From Siphonodentalium dalli (Eukaryota; Mollusca; Scaphopoda; Gadilida; Siphonodentaliidae): a stretch of 64,000 nt of DNA. The position numbers and the translations under genes are program-made. Shown here one piece after another: positions 35,789 to 47,380 of the stretch. Below the pieces are notes generated by a model. That model had not been told where the DNA came from, did no database searches, and was given only the letters and a program-made list of their open reading frames with translations. Location of the stretch: NCBI GenBank assembly GCA_032622095.1, contig CP136069.1:162183043-162247042 (forward strand). Direction: 5' to 3'. How positions within the stretch are numbered: position 1 is the first letter of the stretch; the number at the start of each line of letters is the position of its first letter.

Positions 35789-35851
35789 TTGGCCGACATG
35801 TGACCCGGGGTATACACGAAACTACAACAGCATGACAGTATGCGGGAGTAA
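35789..35851 (+). pseudogene. 63-bp orphan copy of the next sushi exon
   Basis: Identical over 63 bases to the 3' central part of the 36367-36567 exon (36461-36523), starting ttggccgacatgtgacccgg. It covers the C-x-x-C / GYTRN / MTVC portion of the module. No acceptor with matching exon start and no matching donor are present, so it is a fragment and not a full duplicated exon. Flanking sequences do not match. Perfect identity points to a recent copy event or gene conversion. Confidence 0.9.
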
Positions 35852-36366
35852 TGAGCGTGTCTCGCTATATACTGGGTTAATTAGACTACAGAGAAATAGA
35901 TCCTTACACGACTGAACCGGCGGACTACGGAACGTTCATACTTTGAACCACCGAACACACGGACTGTCTGACTATACTTTGTGCTGAGGTATATAAAGCA
36001 GTATGTCATTTACAATGGCCTATAAAATACACAAATGATGGTCACAACAATACTTAGCTGGAGGCATTAGACATGATGGGTGCATTTTGTGTCTGAGATT
36101 TAGAACAATTGACAAAATTATCCACTTGTGGAGATTAGATCCCTAAGGTATTTAATTAAGATACAAATACTCGCAAAAATATATTATGAAGTTGGATAGT
36201 ACTTCATAATATATTTCTGCTTCAATATACAAGTGCAGAAACATTGGTGATTTAAATTAATACGCTATCAAATAAATTACAACGGAATCGTACTAAAATC
36301 TCACGAGATACTGATGGAAACAGTTGTTATATAACACCCAGTGCTTGTATTGTATGCCTTTTTCAG

Positions 36367-36567
36367 TGATCACGTGCAGTTCTATTGATAACATCACGAT
36401 CAGAAACGGGATATACTCAAAAGATTCATGTTCAGGCGGCTATAACTACAACAGCAAGTGTTGGCCGACATGTGACCCGGGGTATACACGAAACTACAAC
36501 AGCATGACAGTATGCGGGAGTAACGGAAGGTGGGCTCCGGCAGTGGATGCGGAAAACAGCTGCATTG
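36367..36567 (+). CDS. Sushi exon (triplet 1, second sushi)
   Basis: Sushi module, phase 1-1, 201 bp. Acceptor cctttttcag, donor gtgagt. Six cysteines: ITCSS, DSC, the C-x3-C step KCWPTC, DPGYTRN, TVC, then RWAPAV and closing NSC. Trp is present before the last Cys. The last base (g) joins the next exon's at to give an Asp that opens HYR 2, exactly as HYR domains usually begin. Part of this exon is copied at 35789-35851. Confidence 0.95.
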
Positions 36568-36985
36568 GTGAGTGGAAATTTATTTGACAGGGAAGGCTGC
36601 CTCTTATAGTCTAACACATTTAGCCTTAATCAGATAAAAACAGGATTATCGAGTGTAAATGTAATATAGCAATAATGTAAACGTCGTCTTTGTCAAGTGC
36701 ATGGTATGCTATATGTATATCATAGCTTATACTGAGTTGAGTACATACCAAAATGTGAATGATTACTGAAATGAATGTTGGGTCTATATATATATTATAG
36801 TATTGGTGCACGTGTGGTTGCTGCTAAGGCGGAGTAGTCTTCTGGTGTATCACTCATCTTTGCAAGATGTAAAAAACTACTTATACATGTACTTTTTAGT
36901 AATTGACACTATTATAGCGACTAACTTTCACAGGAGTTAATTTTGTAAATTGAAAGTGTTATCTATTCTGTAATCTCAATTCCAG
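36568..36985. other. Intron, no feature seen
   Basis: Short intron between the second sushi and HYR 2. Nothing recognised. Confidence 0.6.
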
Positions 36986-37240
36986 ATACCACTCCGCCTG
37001 TCTTTGACAACTGCCCTTCGACTATAATAACTATTATTGCAACGTCTGGTCAAGACCGCGCCGAAATCACATGGATTGATGTGACTGCTAGTGACAATTC
37101 TGGGTATGTTGACGTCTCTCATGTATACGGTCCTCTGAAGAACACATTGATGGCTGACGGAACCTACGGTGTACAGTATGATGCCACTGACGGAAGCGGC
37201 AACAAAGCAACTCCGTGTATATTCTCCATAGAGGTTGGAG
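36986..37240 (+). CDS. HYR domain 2 exon
   Basis: Complete HYR domain in one exon, phase 1-1, 255 bp. Acceptor tctcaattccag, donor gtattt. The translation opens D-TTPPVFDNCP, continues ITWIDVTASDNSGYVDV and GTYGVQYDATDGSGNKATPC, and ends IFSIEVG. The two cysteines and the W...A.DNSG core are all present. Unlike HYR 1 it has no internal intron. Confidence 0.96.
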
Positions 37241-37272
37241 GTATTTAGCTTACCATAAGATGAATGAAACTT

Positions 37273-37387
37273 CAATCTTATATCAAATATGACGTGTTCA
37301 CAATTTTGATGATTATTTTGATTTACTCTATATTACACGGTATAGCAAAATAAGCTATTGTGAACATGTCATATTAATATAAGATTG
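37273..37387. repeat. Hairpin repeat
   Basis: Imperfect inverted repeat just downstream of the HYR 2 donor. Left arm caatcttatatcaaatatga... and right arm its complement, about 31 bases each, with a 52-base loop. Confidence 0.75.
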
Positions 37388-37610
37388 ATTGATTTATCCT
37401 CTACCAATACTCCCATCCATTAAAAATTTGGTAACTGTAAACTCATTATTGAGTATTTACTGGATTCCCGTTGATTAGTTCGTAATGCATCGATGTTCAG
37501 GATGTTTGCTGAATAACCCTACATATGAATTATCAGCGTTTCTCTGCATGTATGTCATCTGCCTATAGAACTGAGCATACTAACATATTTACCCTACCAT
37601 TTGAGAACGG

Positions 37611-38330
37611 CGTGATCCAACGTATACTTGTATCCATTTAATATGGCCATACGCTAGCGCAATTAAAGAACCAAAGCTAAACCACTCACATGAGGGTACC
37701 TGTGGCTTTTAATTTTTTTTTTTTATAGCAAAATCAGTTTATAAATTCCCTGGTATTTCCACAACATAAGGGTCATATAAGCCTATGTTTCCTGTGGTGA
37801 TTATCAGATATTACACTCCGTACACAACGGTTCGTCGAAAGAATGGACCCCAGTCATAATTTCTAGTATAAATTAGACCAATCATAGTTCCGGATAGTCT
37901 TGATTGTCAGCCATATTATACATGGTATAAACTGCCCAACATTAAAGTGAAAATAGTTATACCTTGTCGAGCGGGGAACGGGGACATTGTTACTGAATTT
38001 AACCAATATATTTCTTGACGCCGGGTGAGCGCTGCGACTGAGATACTATGCGGAGAAGCCTGTCCATTTCATAGCTGTTAATTTCATTGAGAAGATGTCA
38101 CCGTGTCAATTTCAATGTAAATCGACGAACAACGTCATCGTGTGACTTTCCACATTGACCGAGTTCGCCTGAACATGCTTGCATGTATCTTCTGCTTTGT
38201 TCAAAATAATGTGTTTCCCTTCGATTCCAGTATGATATTATGAATTATCACATGCATGTATGTACTAAATAGTCTTATGATAACAATTAATTCCATATTA
38301 AATATATGCTATTTCGTATCTCGCACAGGA
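37611..38330. repeat. Intronic segment paralogous to 51945-53060
   Basis: Collinear, diverged matches to the intron upstream of HYR 3. Examples are gccatacgctagcgcaatta near 37645 against gatcatacgcaagcgtaatt near 51958, and acgaacaacgtcatcgtgtg near 38124 against cgacaaacaacgtcatcgtg near 52230. Also tgtatcttctgctttgttca near 38185 corresponds to the same word near 52288. The other copy has an extra insertion of about 600 bases. It is either an old dispersed repeat or a remnant of segmental duplication of the gene. Confidence 0.65.
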
Positions 38331-38870
38331 CAGTAGAGTACCAAGTGATGTACATTAAAGGCCCACCCTAGCACAGAAGTTTGGTAAATTTGTGATCTCA
38401 ATCTGATTATATTTCAAATCACGAATTTCGCCACTTTTCACTCGTGTGTATGTCGTAGCTACTATAGTGTCATTATTTATTTTGTCTAATCTTCTTAATA
38501 AAAGGTAAACTACCCGTTATCACCGCCATGAATGAACTTAAATTGTAATTCAATATTCATAATTCTCATTTGCGATTGTATATACATAATTTGGAAAGAG
38601 GTATCTGGACGATTTCCGAAAATAATTTCGATATAGCGCTGAAAATACATTGTTCTAATATTGTTTAATAAATTTTATTTATATCTGTTTGTCTGGTTGT
38701 CTGCTGTATCATCTTCGATTATACACAAATCATTTTTGGGGCGTCTGTCTGTATATATGTTTGTTTGTTAACAATGTCCGGATAGCTGATGTACAAGTTT
38801 CTAAAATTATACCTAAGGGTAAATTACCCGCGAAGTGTTTATGGGTGGGTCAAATAGTCATTTTGAGGTG
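38331..38870. other. Intron, no feature seen
   Basis: A tgtctggttgtctgctgt-type leader of a dispersed repeat lies near 38686. No coding region. Confidence 0.4.
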
Positions 38871-39115
38871 ATATCGCGCCTTTCGACGAGTTGCTACGAA
38901 ACTTGATACCTAGGGGTATTTTTGTTCAGGGAACGTTTTTCGACCAGTCATGTCATGACCCCGACCTTACCTTGACCACACAATTGTCATTTCAAGTCCA
39001 TATCGCGCCCTTCGACGAAATATCGGCATAAATTGATACCTAGGGCTATTTATGTCCGGGGAATGTTTGGACGGGACAGGTCGTGGCCCTGACCTTACTT
39101 TGACCTTCAAAATGA
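38871..39115. repeat. 129-bp tandem duplication
   Basis: Two diverged head-to-tail copies starting atatcgcgcc (38871 and 39000), sharing ttcgacga, cttgatacctagggg/attgatacctaggg and gaccttaccttgacc/gaccttactttgacc. The unit resembles a widespread intronic repeat and not a coding sequence. Confidence 0.8.
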
Positions 39116-39289
39116 TCAATGCGGGGTTAAATCACGTTAAACATAAGGGGAACAGCCCGGAGATGTCGTGTCACCCTGCTAACACCTTATATATCCATAA
39201 GCCTAATTTTCAAACACCCCAATCTCATACTGACATGATACTTTGAGTTTATGCAAACAGCTATAAACCCTTTGTTATAATGAAATTTC

Positions 39290-40350
39290 CGTTGTATATT
39301 TAGTCACACATATCAGTGTTCCTCTAACAACAAAACCTATAAATATATATATACATACAATGTAACCTATTTATATAGCGCATATTGGCCTAGATCTATG
39401 ATAAAAAAATCCCCTATTAAATGACAGAAACACATAACTAATGAACTCAGTATGAAGAACGTCTACACTCAATTTGCTTGCAAGTCTTAATAAAATAGCT
39501 TTTAGCATATATGTATCATGCTTAATTATGCTTATCTTATTTACGCGATGTTAACTTAAATTTGATTTTATATATTTTACAGCACCAATACTATCTGGGT
39601 AATAATAACTTAAAGACATATTATAGACTTGTTGGAGTGCGTTAAATTGATAAGTTAGTACTCAGGCGCTATGTCAACATGGGGAATGTAGCATTCAACT
39701 AACATCGCCGAAAATTTCAAAGAAATCGACCATACCACTCCATAGAAAACATCGTCTGAACTACTCTCAATTGTAAATATTTACATCTCGATTCGGACGC
39801 AAATATCGGCGATAAAATAACACAAATGATTTACATTTAATTAATATATAATTATAGCTGTCAATTATGTTGTCAATTGTGATTAATATACATGAAAAAT
39901 AACTACTTTGAGCAAGATTCTCAATTTCTATTTGATCGCCCTGCTGGAGTGTTTCACTCACATCACTTTAACTACAAATACGCGTACCTATAATTCGGTA
40001 TTATTGTATGTGACATTTTATATTGTCCCACGAATCAGTGTCGCATTAACAACGACACCTCCCAAATTCGCACCAACAATATAACCTTTTATGATAGTGT
40101 GTGAATCCTTACATAATAAATCCCCTATTAAAATATCAGAGACACATAAATAAATAATCCTGGCATAATAAATCCCATATTAAAATAAACATAAACGTAT
40201 AAATTGCATGGTTGCATTCAATCCGCTTGGAATTTGGTATCCAGCAGCTGTTGGCGCTGATATATCATGCAAAATTATGCATATCTTATCTGCGCAATAT
40301 TAACTTGATTTCGACTTTACCCACGGGACAGCACCAATAATATTAGGGGG
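39290..40350. repeat. Pair of diverged ~320-bp direct repeats
   Basis: 39300-39605 and 40030-40350 share in order: aatcccctattaaa, the gacacataa/aacacataa segment, catgcttaattatgcttatcttat (diverged to catgcaaaattatgcatatcttat), then acagcaccaatactat (acagcaccaataatat). Non-coding. The material between and after them shows nothing recognisable, apart from a run of 12 C at 40701-40712. Confidence 0.65.
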
Positions 40351-41148
40351 ATATGGATAACATATCTATACACGCGTATATACCTTTAATTCAGATACGA
40401 TATATATTAGGTGCTCGGTACCTGATATAACAGATAATATGTATGGGGCTTTCTCGCTTACCTTATATCACGCATGTGGGTCATACAAAGCCTTAATCAA
40501 TTGTTATCATGAAACATAAATCATAACACAAAATTTGTATGTGTTCTATGGGTTTCTGCTATCTTTTCTGTTCCAAATCTTTGTGACTGTATATCAGAAA
40601 CTGCCGTTACAGCAGAGTGCTCTGCCTATCATTAGCTTATGCTAGCTTCCGGTGGGCAAGACATGGTACCTATATATGTGGACTCTTCTGCTATTGGGCA
40701 CCCCCCCCCCCCTTTACTCACATAATGTGGGTCACACAAAGCTAATATACTAAAACAAATAGATCGAAAGGACATAAAAATAGCCAACACCAAGGTAAGG
40801 TTGTGCTCCCTGATAATAGGTATAATATTTTAAAAGTATCCCATCACTTCAATGCCAATGATGGTCAGGTAAGTAGTCAGCAGATGGTAAGTTGAGTCAT
40901 AGATACCCATAACAATAAGAAGTCAAAACAAAACCAAGGTATGTTAAAGTTAGATACTACGTCCAAAAGTAATCATAAACAAGCTATTAAGGCCCCAGTT
41001 AGGCAACATGGTACAAAAACATGGTGAAATGATAAGCATACTTTGGTAGAGGCTGAGGATAAGTATGAATTACTTTTCAAGCCCCATCAGGCTAAACCAA
41101 AACCATTAAAGGTAAACAATAAGTCGATAATAGGAAAGAAGAAGCCCG

Positions 41149-42075
41149 GTAGATACTGGTGCTCAGGTTTCAATAATAAGTCATAAGCTTTATCAGAATT
41201 TACATGGTAAACCTAAATTGAACAAGAAACTAGGAAATACTTGTCCTCGGTAACTGGAGGTCAATTAAAAGTCTTAGGTCAAGTGTATTTAAACTTTAAA
41301 AGTGAATGACTTAAACAGCGTCATTCATTCTATGTAGTAGATAATGTTTCCAGGAATTTAATCTTGGGAACGGACTGGGTGATAAGAAATTGTGTCAGGA
41401 TTTATTTCGATCTCCAATGTCTTCGAATTTGTCATAAGCTAGTACCTATGGTTACTGACTCACAAATTGCTTGTCTAGTCCATCTTAAAGGAGAAGCAGT
41501 TTTAAAACCAAGGAATAGTTTATTAAGCTCCATAAATATAGTTGGTGGTAGTTGTGATTTGTTTAATTCACCTTACCTCAAGGTCACATCAATAGATAAT
41601 GCATTTATATCACAGTAACCCGGACTAATGCTAAATGACTCCATAATTAAAATAGGTCAGAATCCAAGAAAACATTACCAGTGCTAATAGTTAATGAAAC
41701 AGATAAATTTAATAAACACAAAAGATGATGTGTAGTTGGACAAGTAGACCCAGCTAATGAAAATAAAATTAATGATATCCACACAACTTCAGAGCATACT
41801 AACTACCAAAAATTTTCTAAACCAAATATTATTGATAGCATGGGAGATAGAGTTAAACTGAACGATATAGATGTACAAAGTGGTAAAATTGGTTTAATAC
41901 ACAACTTGTTAATTCAAAATGAAGATTTCATTGCAGCTAATGATGCTCAGTTACAATTTTCTGATAGCTAAAATGTCAATAAAAAACACAGGGAGAAACT
42001 CCAATTAAAATGAAACCCTATCGTGTACCACTCCAAAAACGATAAATTATAGATAAAGCAGTAGATGACATGCTA
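41149..42075 (+). pseudogene. Gypsy protease and linker remains
   Basis: The aspartic protease active-site motif DTGA is at about 41149-41170, and the second-strand LGTDW motif is near 41365-41380 in the open segment 41364-41618. Between them are a frameshift and a stop. The linker to the RT (to about 42075) is AT-rich and broken by stops. Confidence 0.75.
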
Positions 42076-42640
42076 GAATCTGGGGTGAAAGGTGAAGATC
42101 ACCTGGGCCTTCCCTTACTTATTAGTGGGCAAGAATGATGGACCACAGAGTCCCAATGCAATAACAAAGACAATTAGTTGGCCTCTTCCTGTCATAGATG
42201 ACTCTTTGAACTCATTAAACGGGTCAAGATTCATCTCAGCGCTTGATCTTAAGAGTCGCTACTGGCAGATAAAATTAGATGAAGATGCTCAAGAAAAAAG
42301 TAGTTTTGTGTGTCACAAAGGTCAATATTCCTTTAAGGTTATTCCTTTAGTACTTGTAAATACCCCTTCACTGTTTCAAAATATTATGCCTGTAGTCTTA
42401 GATGGTATGCAAGACTACGATTTAACCTAGTTAGACGATATTTTAATATTTAGTAAAAACTTAAAAGATCATCTCCAACATATTCAAAATGTGTTTGATC
42501 ACCTGCGCGACCATAACCTAAAAATGAAATGCAGCTTTAAAAATCAGACAAATTATCTTGGCTTTGTGATAATGAAAAGGGAGTTAAACATGAAGAAATA
42601 ATTCGTAACCTAGCTCCGTCTACTACTGATTGTGGTGTAT
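42076..42640 (+). pseudogene. Gypsy reverse transcriptase remains
   Basis: Palm domain in the frame of 42092-42430: WPLPVIDD, then FISALDLKSRYWQIKLD, carrying the first catalytic Asp, and SFVCHKGQYSFKVIP. An in-frame stop lies directly before the LDD of the catalytic box at 42428-42440, followed by ILIFSKNLKDHLQHIQNVF. A further frame break precedes the thumb. Confidence 0.88.
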
Positions 42641-43393
42641 GATCTTTGATGGGAATGTTAGGTTACTATCGTAGCTTTATACCTTCGTTTAGCTCAATAG
42701 CGATACCACTAAATGCGTTACCAAAGAAATATGCTAAATTTGAATGGACATCAGAGTGTCAAAGAAGATTTGGTGCATTTAACACCATTAGCTGTTTAGG
42801 CTACCCAGATATAAACAAACCATACATTTTGTATACAGATGCAAGTCAAGATTGTGTAGGTGCTTGTCTTATTCAACCATTATCCAAATATAAACACCTA
42901 GTTAACGACTTACGCATAGCAGAAGAAAAACCAATCTATCATTTATCACATAAATTAAGTGTACTCAACAACAATGGGCGACCATTGAACAATATGTTTT
43001 GCAATTCATTGTGCACTTAAGAAATTCGATCACTACTTAAGTAATGTACATATCATTATAAAAACAGACCATAAACCATTATAATACTTACTCAAATGTC
43101 TCCTTAGTTCCTTATAAGAAGTTACAAAAATGGGCACTGGATATAACTGGTTATAACTAAAATAGAATAGATACCAGGACCACTAAACATGTGTGCTGAT
43201 ATGCTCTCATGCATAGCATTTATTAGTGTCAAAGACACCACTGACACTGAACAGGAAGAACCTGATATCAGTGATAAGATTATTTTACTTGTAATATATA
43301 TGATAATGAATTACCTACAATGGCTAATCTACAGACGCCTGGTTATAACATGATTGTTGAACAGGACAAGGATGAAGATATAGTCGAACTTAA
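42641..43393 (+). pseudogene. Gypsy RNase H and linker remains
   Basis: Connection domain (LGYYRSFIPSFSSIAIPLN) from 42652, then the RNase H core with YILYTDASQDCVGACL, including its first catalytic Asp, to 43020. A frame change follows; then TDHKPL-like remains near 43065. The linker towards the integrase (to 43393) ends at the TTAA insertion site. Confidence 0.85.
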
Positions 43394-44913
43394 CCCTTTG
43401 AACCCTGACGCCCCACAGTGATCGACACCCTGACCCGGGGCTCCCAGTAGTATTTCCACTTAAATTAGAGTGTCTAGTCGCATGGTGTTGATTATGTTCA
43501 AACTGTGACACAGGTCTGAAACTTTACAGGTTAGTCCCCCATGGATCAGCGATCATTATAAGATCGCGAGACTTTGCCCCTTTGCAATTCATTGGTAACG
43601 GTTGCTAGGCGACTACCCGGAATTGACTGAAAAATGTAAATATAACTTATAGCATCGTTTTTCAACCCCAGTGATTGCGTTATTTGATACAGGTAATACC
43701 CCTAACGTGAAATTTTAGATATACCCGACCAGAATAGTGAACCAAATATCCCGTTTATGAGTAGCAACGGTTGCTAAGCAAATACCACTATTGATCGAAT
43801 GACATTGCACTAACTATTCAGTGGTATGTTTTGCCTTAATTTAGACAGTGTCTATAGTCGCGTGGTGTTGGTTATGTTCAAAGGGGACACATAACTGAAA
43901 CTGTACAGGCATGCTATGCATGCATGGACCACTGATCATTGTAAGACCGGGATACTTTGCCACCCGACCTCTCCTTAGAAACGGTTACTAGGCAACTACC
44001 CGAATTCTAGCTTTTAACGTTGTAATTATACAACAGCGAATTGCGTTTCGATGCAACCAATATCCTAATGTGAAATTTAAGATATACCTGACCACGTGCG
44101 AGTAAGTCAACTTGATATGCGATAGACTTTTTGCCGCATGTGGCATAACAGAGACTGATATTACAGAGACCATGCAGAAACAACGTAATTTCCCGTAACA
44201 TATCATGACCCCATTGTTCAAGTAAGCTGTCTAGATTGTGTCTACTGAACATGTGAAACATGCAACTATATGTCATATATAGCGCCACAATTCACTTAAA
44301 CACATTTTTCAAAAATGAATTATAGCCTGCGCGCATGTGCATATTTTCCTACCCGTTTCTAGTGGGCAGCCAATCCATATACACACCTTTGCCAGCGCTG
44401 ACTTCAATAGGCCCATTCAAATATATATATTAGTTGGTATGTCGTGTAAAAGTACGTTATAAACCATTTATTTGTCATTTTGCTGGTCTGCGCATGCACG
44501 AATATTTTATCTTGAAAGGCGATAGACCCTTCCCCATATGTAGCAGAACACTGACTAATATATGCGAGGGTAATTTAAACTGAAATTGTGTGTCTAAATT
44601 ATGTCTGTTCTGTACACACACGGGGAACACGAAATTATAGTTCGCTTAAAATATTGTATGTTTTTGTAGATTATATGCTATGTGCATGCGCATATATTTC
44701 TACCTGATACTAGCGGCCAACCATTCCATACGAACCATGGGCGCTGCTGACATATGTGGGGGCAATTTAAATATAAATCAGTGGGTCTGACGCTCGTTAT
44801 ACTATATATAAATTTGCTACCGAATCATTTCGTTGATGCACCGAAATATCGGTGTTACGGGATATAGTCACGGTTCGTTTGCACCTAAATATCGGTGTTA
44901 TGGGTTCAACGGG
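43394..44913. mobile_element. piggyBac-like TTAA element nested in the Gypsy copy
   Basis: 1,520-bp non-autonomous element flanked by TTAA at 43390-43393 and 44914-44917. Terminal inverted repeats: ccctttgaaccc at the left, and the complement of cccgttgaaccc at the right. Removing the element with one TTAA takes out 1,524 bases, a multiple of three, and leaves the Gypsy reading frame continuous across the site. This shows the insertion boundaries directly. The interior has a diverged tandem duplication of about 375 bases (43445-43625 against 43820-44005, sharing cgtggtgttg-type words). Subterminal caccgaaatatcggtgttac repeats lie near 44840 and 44885. No transposase is present. Confidence 0.93.
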
Positions 44914-44917
44914 TTAA

Positions 44918-45900
44918 GAAACAATACAATAGCTCTAAACCACCGCCATCTATTTGGGATAAATATATCATGATACAAGGTATATTACATGGCACTAGTG
45001 ATTCCAAAGATGATCCTACACTCAGAATATGCATTCCTCAGCATCTTATGACATCAATACTACAACAGTATCATGATAGCAATGGTCATGTAGGGACGGA
45101 TAAAATGTTCTCCTTAAAATTTAAATATTATTGGAATAATTTATATAAAGATATTTACCAACACTTTGATACTTGTATTATTTGTATAAGTCGCAATCTT
45201 AGGAAAGTTAATTTTTCTGGACCTTATACAACTACACTATCAGGTAACAAGTACATGGCCACATTCATCGACTTGTATAGTGGTTGGCCTGAAAGTTTTG
45301 CGATTCCAGATAAAACCGCTCAAATAATAGCACAATTATTAATCGATCAAATCTTTGCATGCTCTATGCACCCTTAGCGCTCCTAACCGACAATGGATCT
45401 GAAAATTGTAATCAAATTATGCAAGACCTTTTGAAGAAACTAAATATTTCATTGTATCATCCACAAGCTAATACTGGCATATAATGATGGCATAAGACAC
45501 CCTCCATCTTAATGAAACTCCAGCAGCTATTATATTTATTGTGAATGAATCAACTAAATATTCGCCATTATATCTGTTTTATAACCGAGATCCTGTATTA
45601 CCATTGGATAACGTGTTAAATATATGGGTGATATACCGTCACCATGTTTCGATTAGTGCATAGACACTTCAAATCTGCTAAGAATTGTCAAAAGCAATAT
45701 GCTGGTAAAAATGTTCAGGATATTTGTTATGAAGTTGGTGATCCGGTTTATTATAAGGATAACCGAACCAGAAATAAACTAGCTACAAAATGGGTACCGT
45801 AATATCGGGTCACTGCTAAAACTTCAACAGTGAGCTATCGCATTAGTAATCAACAACAGCGAAGAATTCTAAAAGTTTAATATTATACTAGTGTTCATCA
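44918..45900 (+). pseudogene. Gypsy integrase remains
   Basis: The zinc-binding N-terminus is visible (YHDSNGHVGTDKM with its His pair, then FDTCIIC). The catalytic core starts at FIDLYSGWPE near 45268. The second Asp motif, LTDNGSE, is near 45382-45402 in another frame. A stop at 45376 and the frame changes interrupt the core. A GPY/F-like tail with VGDPVYYKDN and a KWVP motif lies near 45735-45800. Confidence 0.87.
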
Positions 45901-45904
45901 TAAC

Positions 45905-46440
45905 TTGGAATTAATTGTGGATGCGGCTAACCAAATGGTAACATCTGCAAGGTTCTACATAGAACATATGCACATGCAATTAAGCATCCTGACCTCTAAA
46001 CCAATATTTCCAAGGGTAATTAGGATAAATACTTTAAGACAAATGATTAGAGATATTAAAAAGAAACTACCAGATCACTTAAAATTACCTTTTAACCCAA
46101 CAACAGAAACTTGCAATATTATTGTTATTTTATCAAATCATAACTCGAAAGAATAACAAAATTAACATATATGGTCATAGTTGTGCTCGCGTGGTGGAAT
46201 AAATGTTGTTGATCGACAAACAATGCAGCTTATCGTGTCTATTGCCTGCATATCACATAAATTAACAATTTCCCCATTGACCGCAGTGCTAAATATGATG
46301 GCAGAAAAGGCAACAAAAAAGTTAGAAGAATACAATCGATATGGTGAACCCATAAGTATATAATGTATATTAGAATACAAAATTGGGATTGTAGACCGTT
46401 TTGGCTTTCGGATAACCCAATTTGAAAATAGCAAATAGAC
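45905..46440 (+). pseudogene. Open segments after integrase, unidentified
   Basis: Open frames 45905-46156 and 46181-46363 follow the integrase tail. The first continues the integrase C-terminal region and then a short basic segment. The second (up to NRYGEPISI) has no family I can name. It could be the 3' end of the pol polyprotein or a vestige of a further ORF. I make no functional claim. Confidence 0.35.
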
Positions 46441-46882
46441 TAAAGTGGTACAGTGTCATTGGGCTTGTCTGCAAACAGAAGTACACTCCAGAACTAAAGT
46501 AGTACAGACAGTATAGCTACTAGTAGACTGATCCGGATGCAATTTTTACTATGTTCCCGGTGTCATACCCAACTACGATAGTGTTGTACTGAGAAGTCAT
46601 TTGTTCCTGGATATAGTTAAAGTACTTTGAGTATGAGTAAATTTTATCACCTATACGGAACGAACACTAAACAAAATCTGACAAATATGGCATTTATTTG
46701 TATAACAAATTTAGATCATTGGTTAGTCGTGTGGTTCAGTCGATTTCTCGACATTTAACCCCTGTATTAATAGATTGTGTACACATGTGATTAGTATTTT
46801 GGTCAAAAGTGATGCAAATCCGAAGAAAGTAGAGCATATAATCCGAAGAAAGGCAAATCCTTGAGTACAGGCATACACACTG
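46441..46882. other. Intron, no feature seen
   Basis: End of the large intron before the next sushi exon. No 3' LTR recognised. Confidence 0.4.
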
Positions 46883-46905
46883 TGATGATGATGATGATGA
46901 TGATG
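46883..46905. repeat. (TGA)n microsatellite next to a splice acceptor
   Basis: About 7.5 tga units ending 21 bases upstream of the acceptor at 46925-46926, between any branch site and the pyrimidine tract. On the minus strand it produces a His-repeat open frame that is not a gene. Confidence 0.95.
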
Positions 46906-46926
46906 TAACCATGCTTTTCTTTCCAG

Positions 46927-47106
46927 TGGTGACATGCCAGTCCTCAATCTCAATCCCAGATGGCTGCCATTCATGCGAGAATATCAACATTATTTTCGGA
47001 ACAAGTTGTCAGTTCACGTGTGACGCAGGCTACATGCTCGTTGGACATGACACAATAAGTTGTCTGCAGAACGGGTCATACGATGCTACGATACCGTCAT
47101 GTGAGA
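46927..47106 (+). CDS. Sushi exon (triplet 2, first sushi)
   Basis: Sushi module, phase 1-1, 180 bp. Acceptor cttttctttccag, donor gtaagt (both strong). Seven cysteines: VTC, DGC, HSC, the C-x3-C step SCQFTC, ISC and closing PSCE. DGC-HSC gives one Cys more than the other sushi modules here. DAGYMLVGHD matches the sushi G-Y-x-L-x-G core. Trp before the last Cys is replaced by Tyr (GSYDATIPSC), as in the first sushi of triplet 1. Confidence 0.96.
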
Positions 47107-47340
47107 GTAAGTTCAGTTAACACAAGCAACGATCCGGCCAATGAAGGTGTCCACAAATATTAATTAGTGGGAGGAGCTTACAGTTGCTAGGAGACTAGGC
47201 GTCTGTAGAATTTCAACATTAGTTCTTTTTTTAAACGGACATCGATCATATTTGTTTTAAAGAGATTTTTGCATTCAAATTAATTTCACAACATCGAAAA
47301 ATGGTGACATAGTCACTTGAGCACCTATATTTTCCAAAGA

Positions 47341-47380
<40 letters not shown>

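Larger units (their letters stand above)
40760..46440 (+). mobile_element. Decayed Gypsy-type LTR retrotransposon, LTRs not found
   Basis: Pol-region remains of a Ty3/Gypsy-type element in sense in the intron after HYR 2. Order: protease, reverse transcriptase, RNase H, integrase with zinc-binding N-terminus, and a GPY/F-like chromodomain-region tail. This order (integrase last) is that of Gypsy elements, not Copia. Numerous stops and frameshifts occur throughout. A 1,520-bp TTAA element is inserted between RNase H and integrase. I could not find flanking LTRs, a primer-binding site or a clear gag, so the outer limits are approximate. Confidence 0.82.

Noticed and set aside
40450-40750. LTRs of the Gypsy element
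   Set aside because: The short similarity gggtcatacaaagc / gggtcacacaaagc is only about 50 bases long and both copies lie on the same side of the element.
46723-46990. Minus-strand frames with a run of His or Ser
   Set aside because: The run is the (TGA)n microsatellite, and the rest is the reverse of a real sushi exon.
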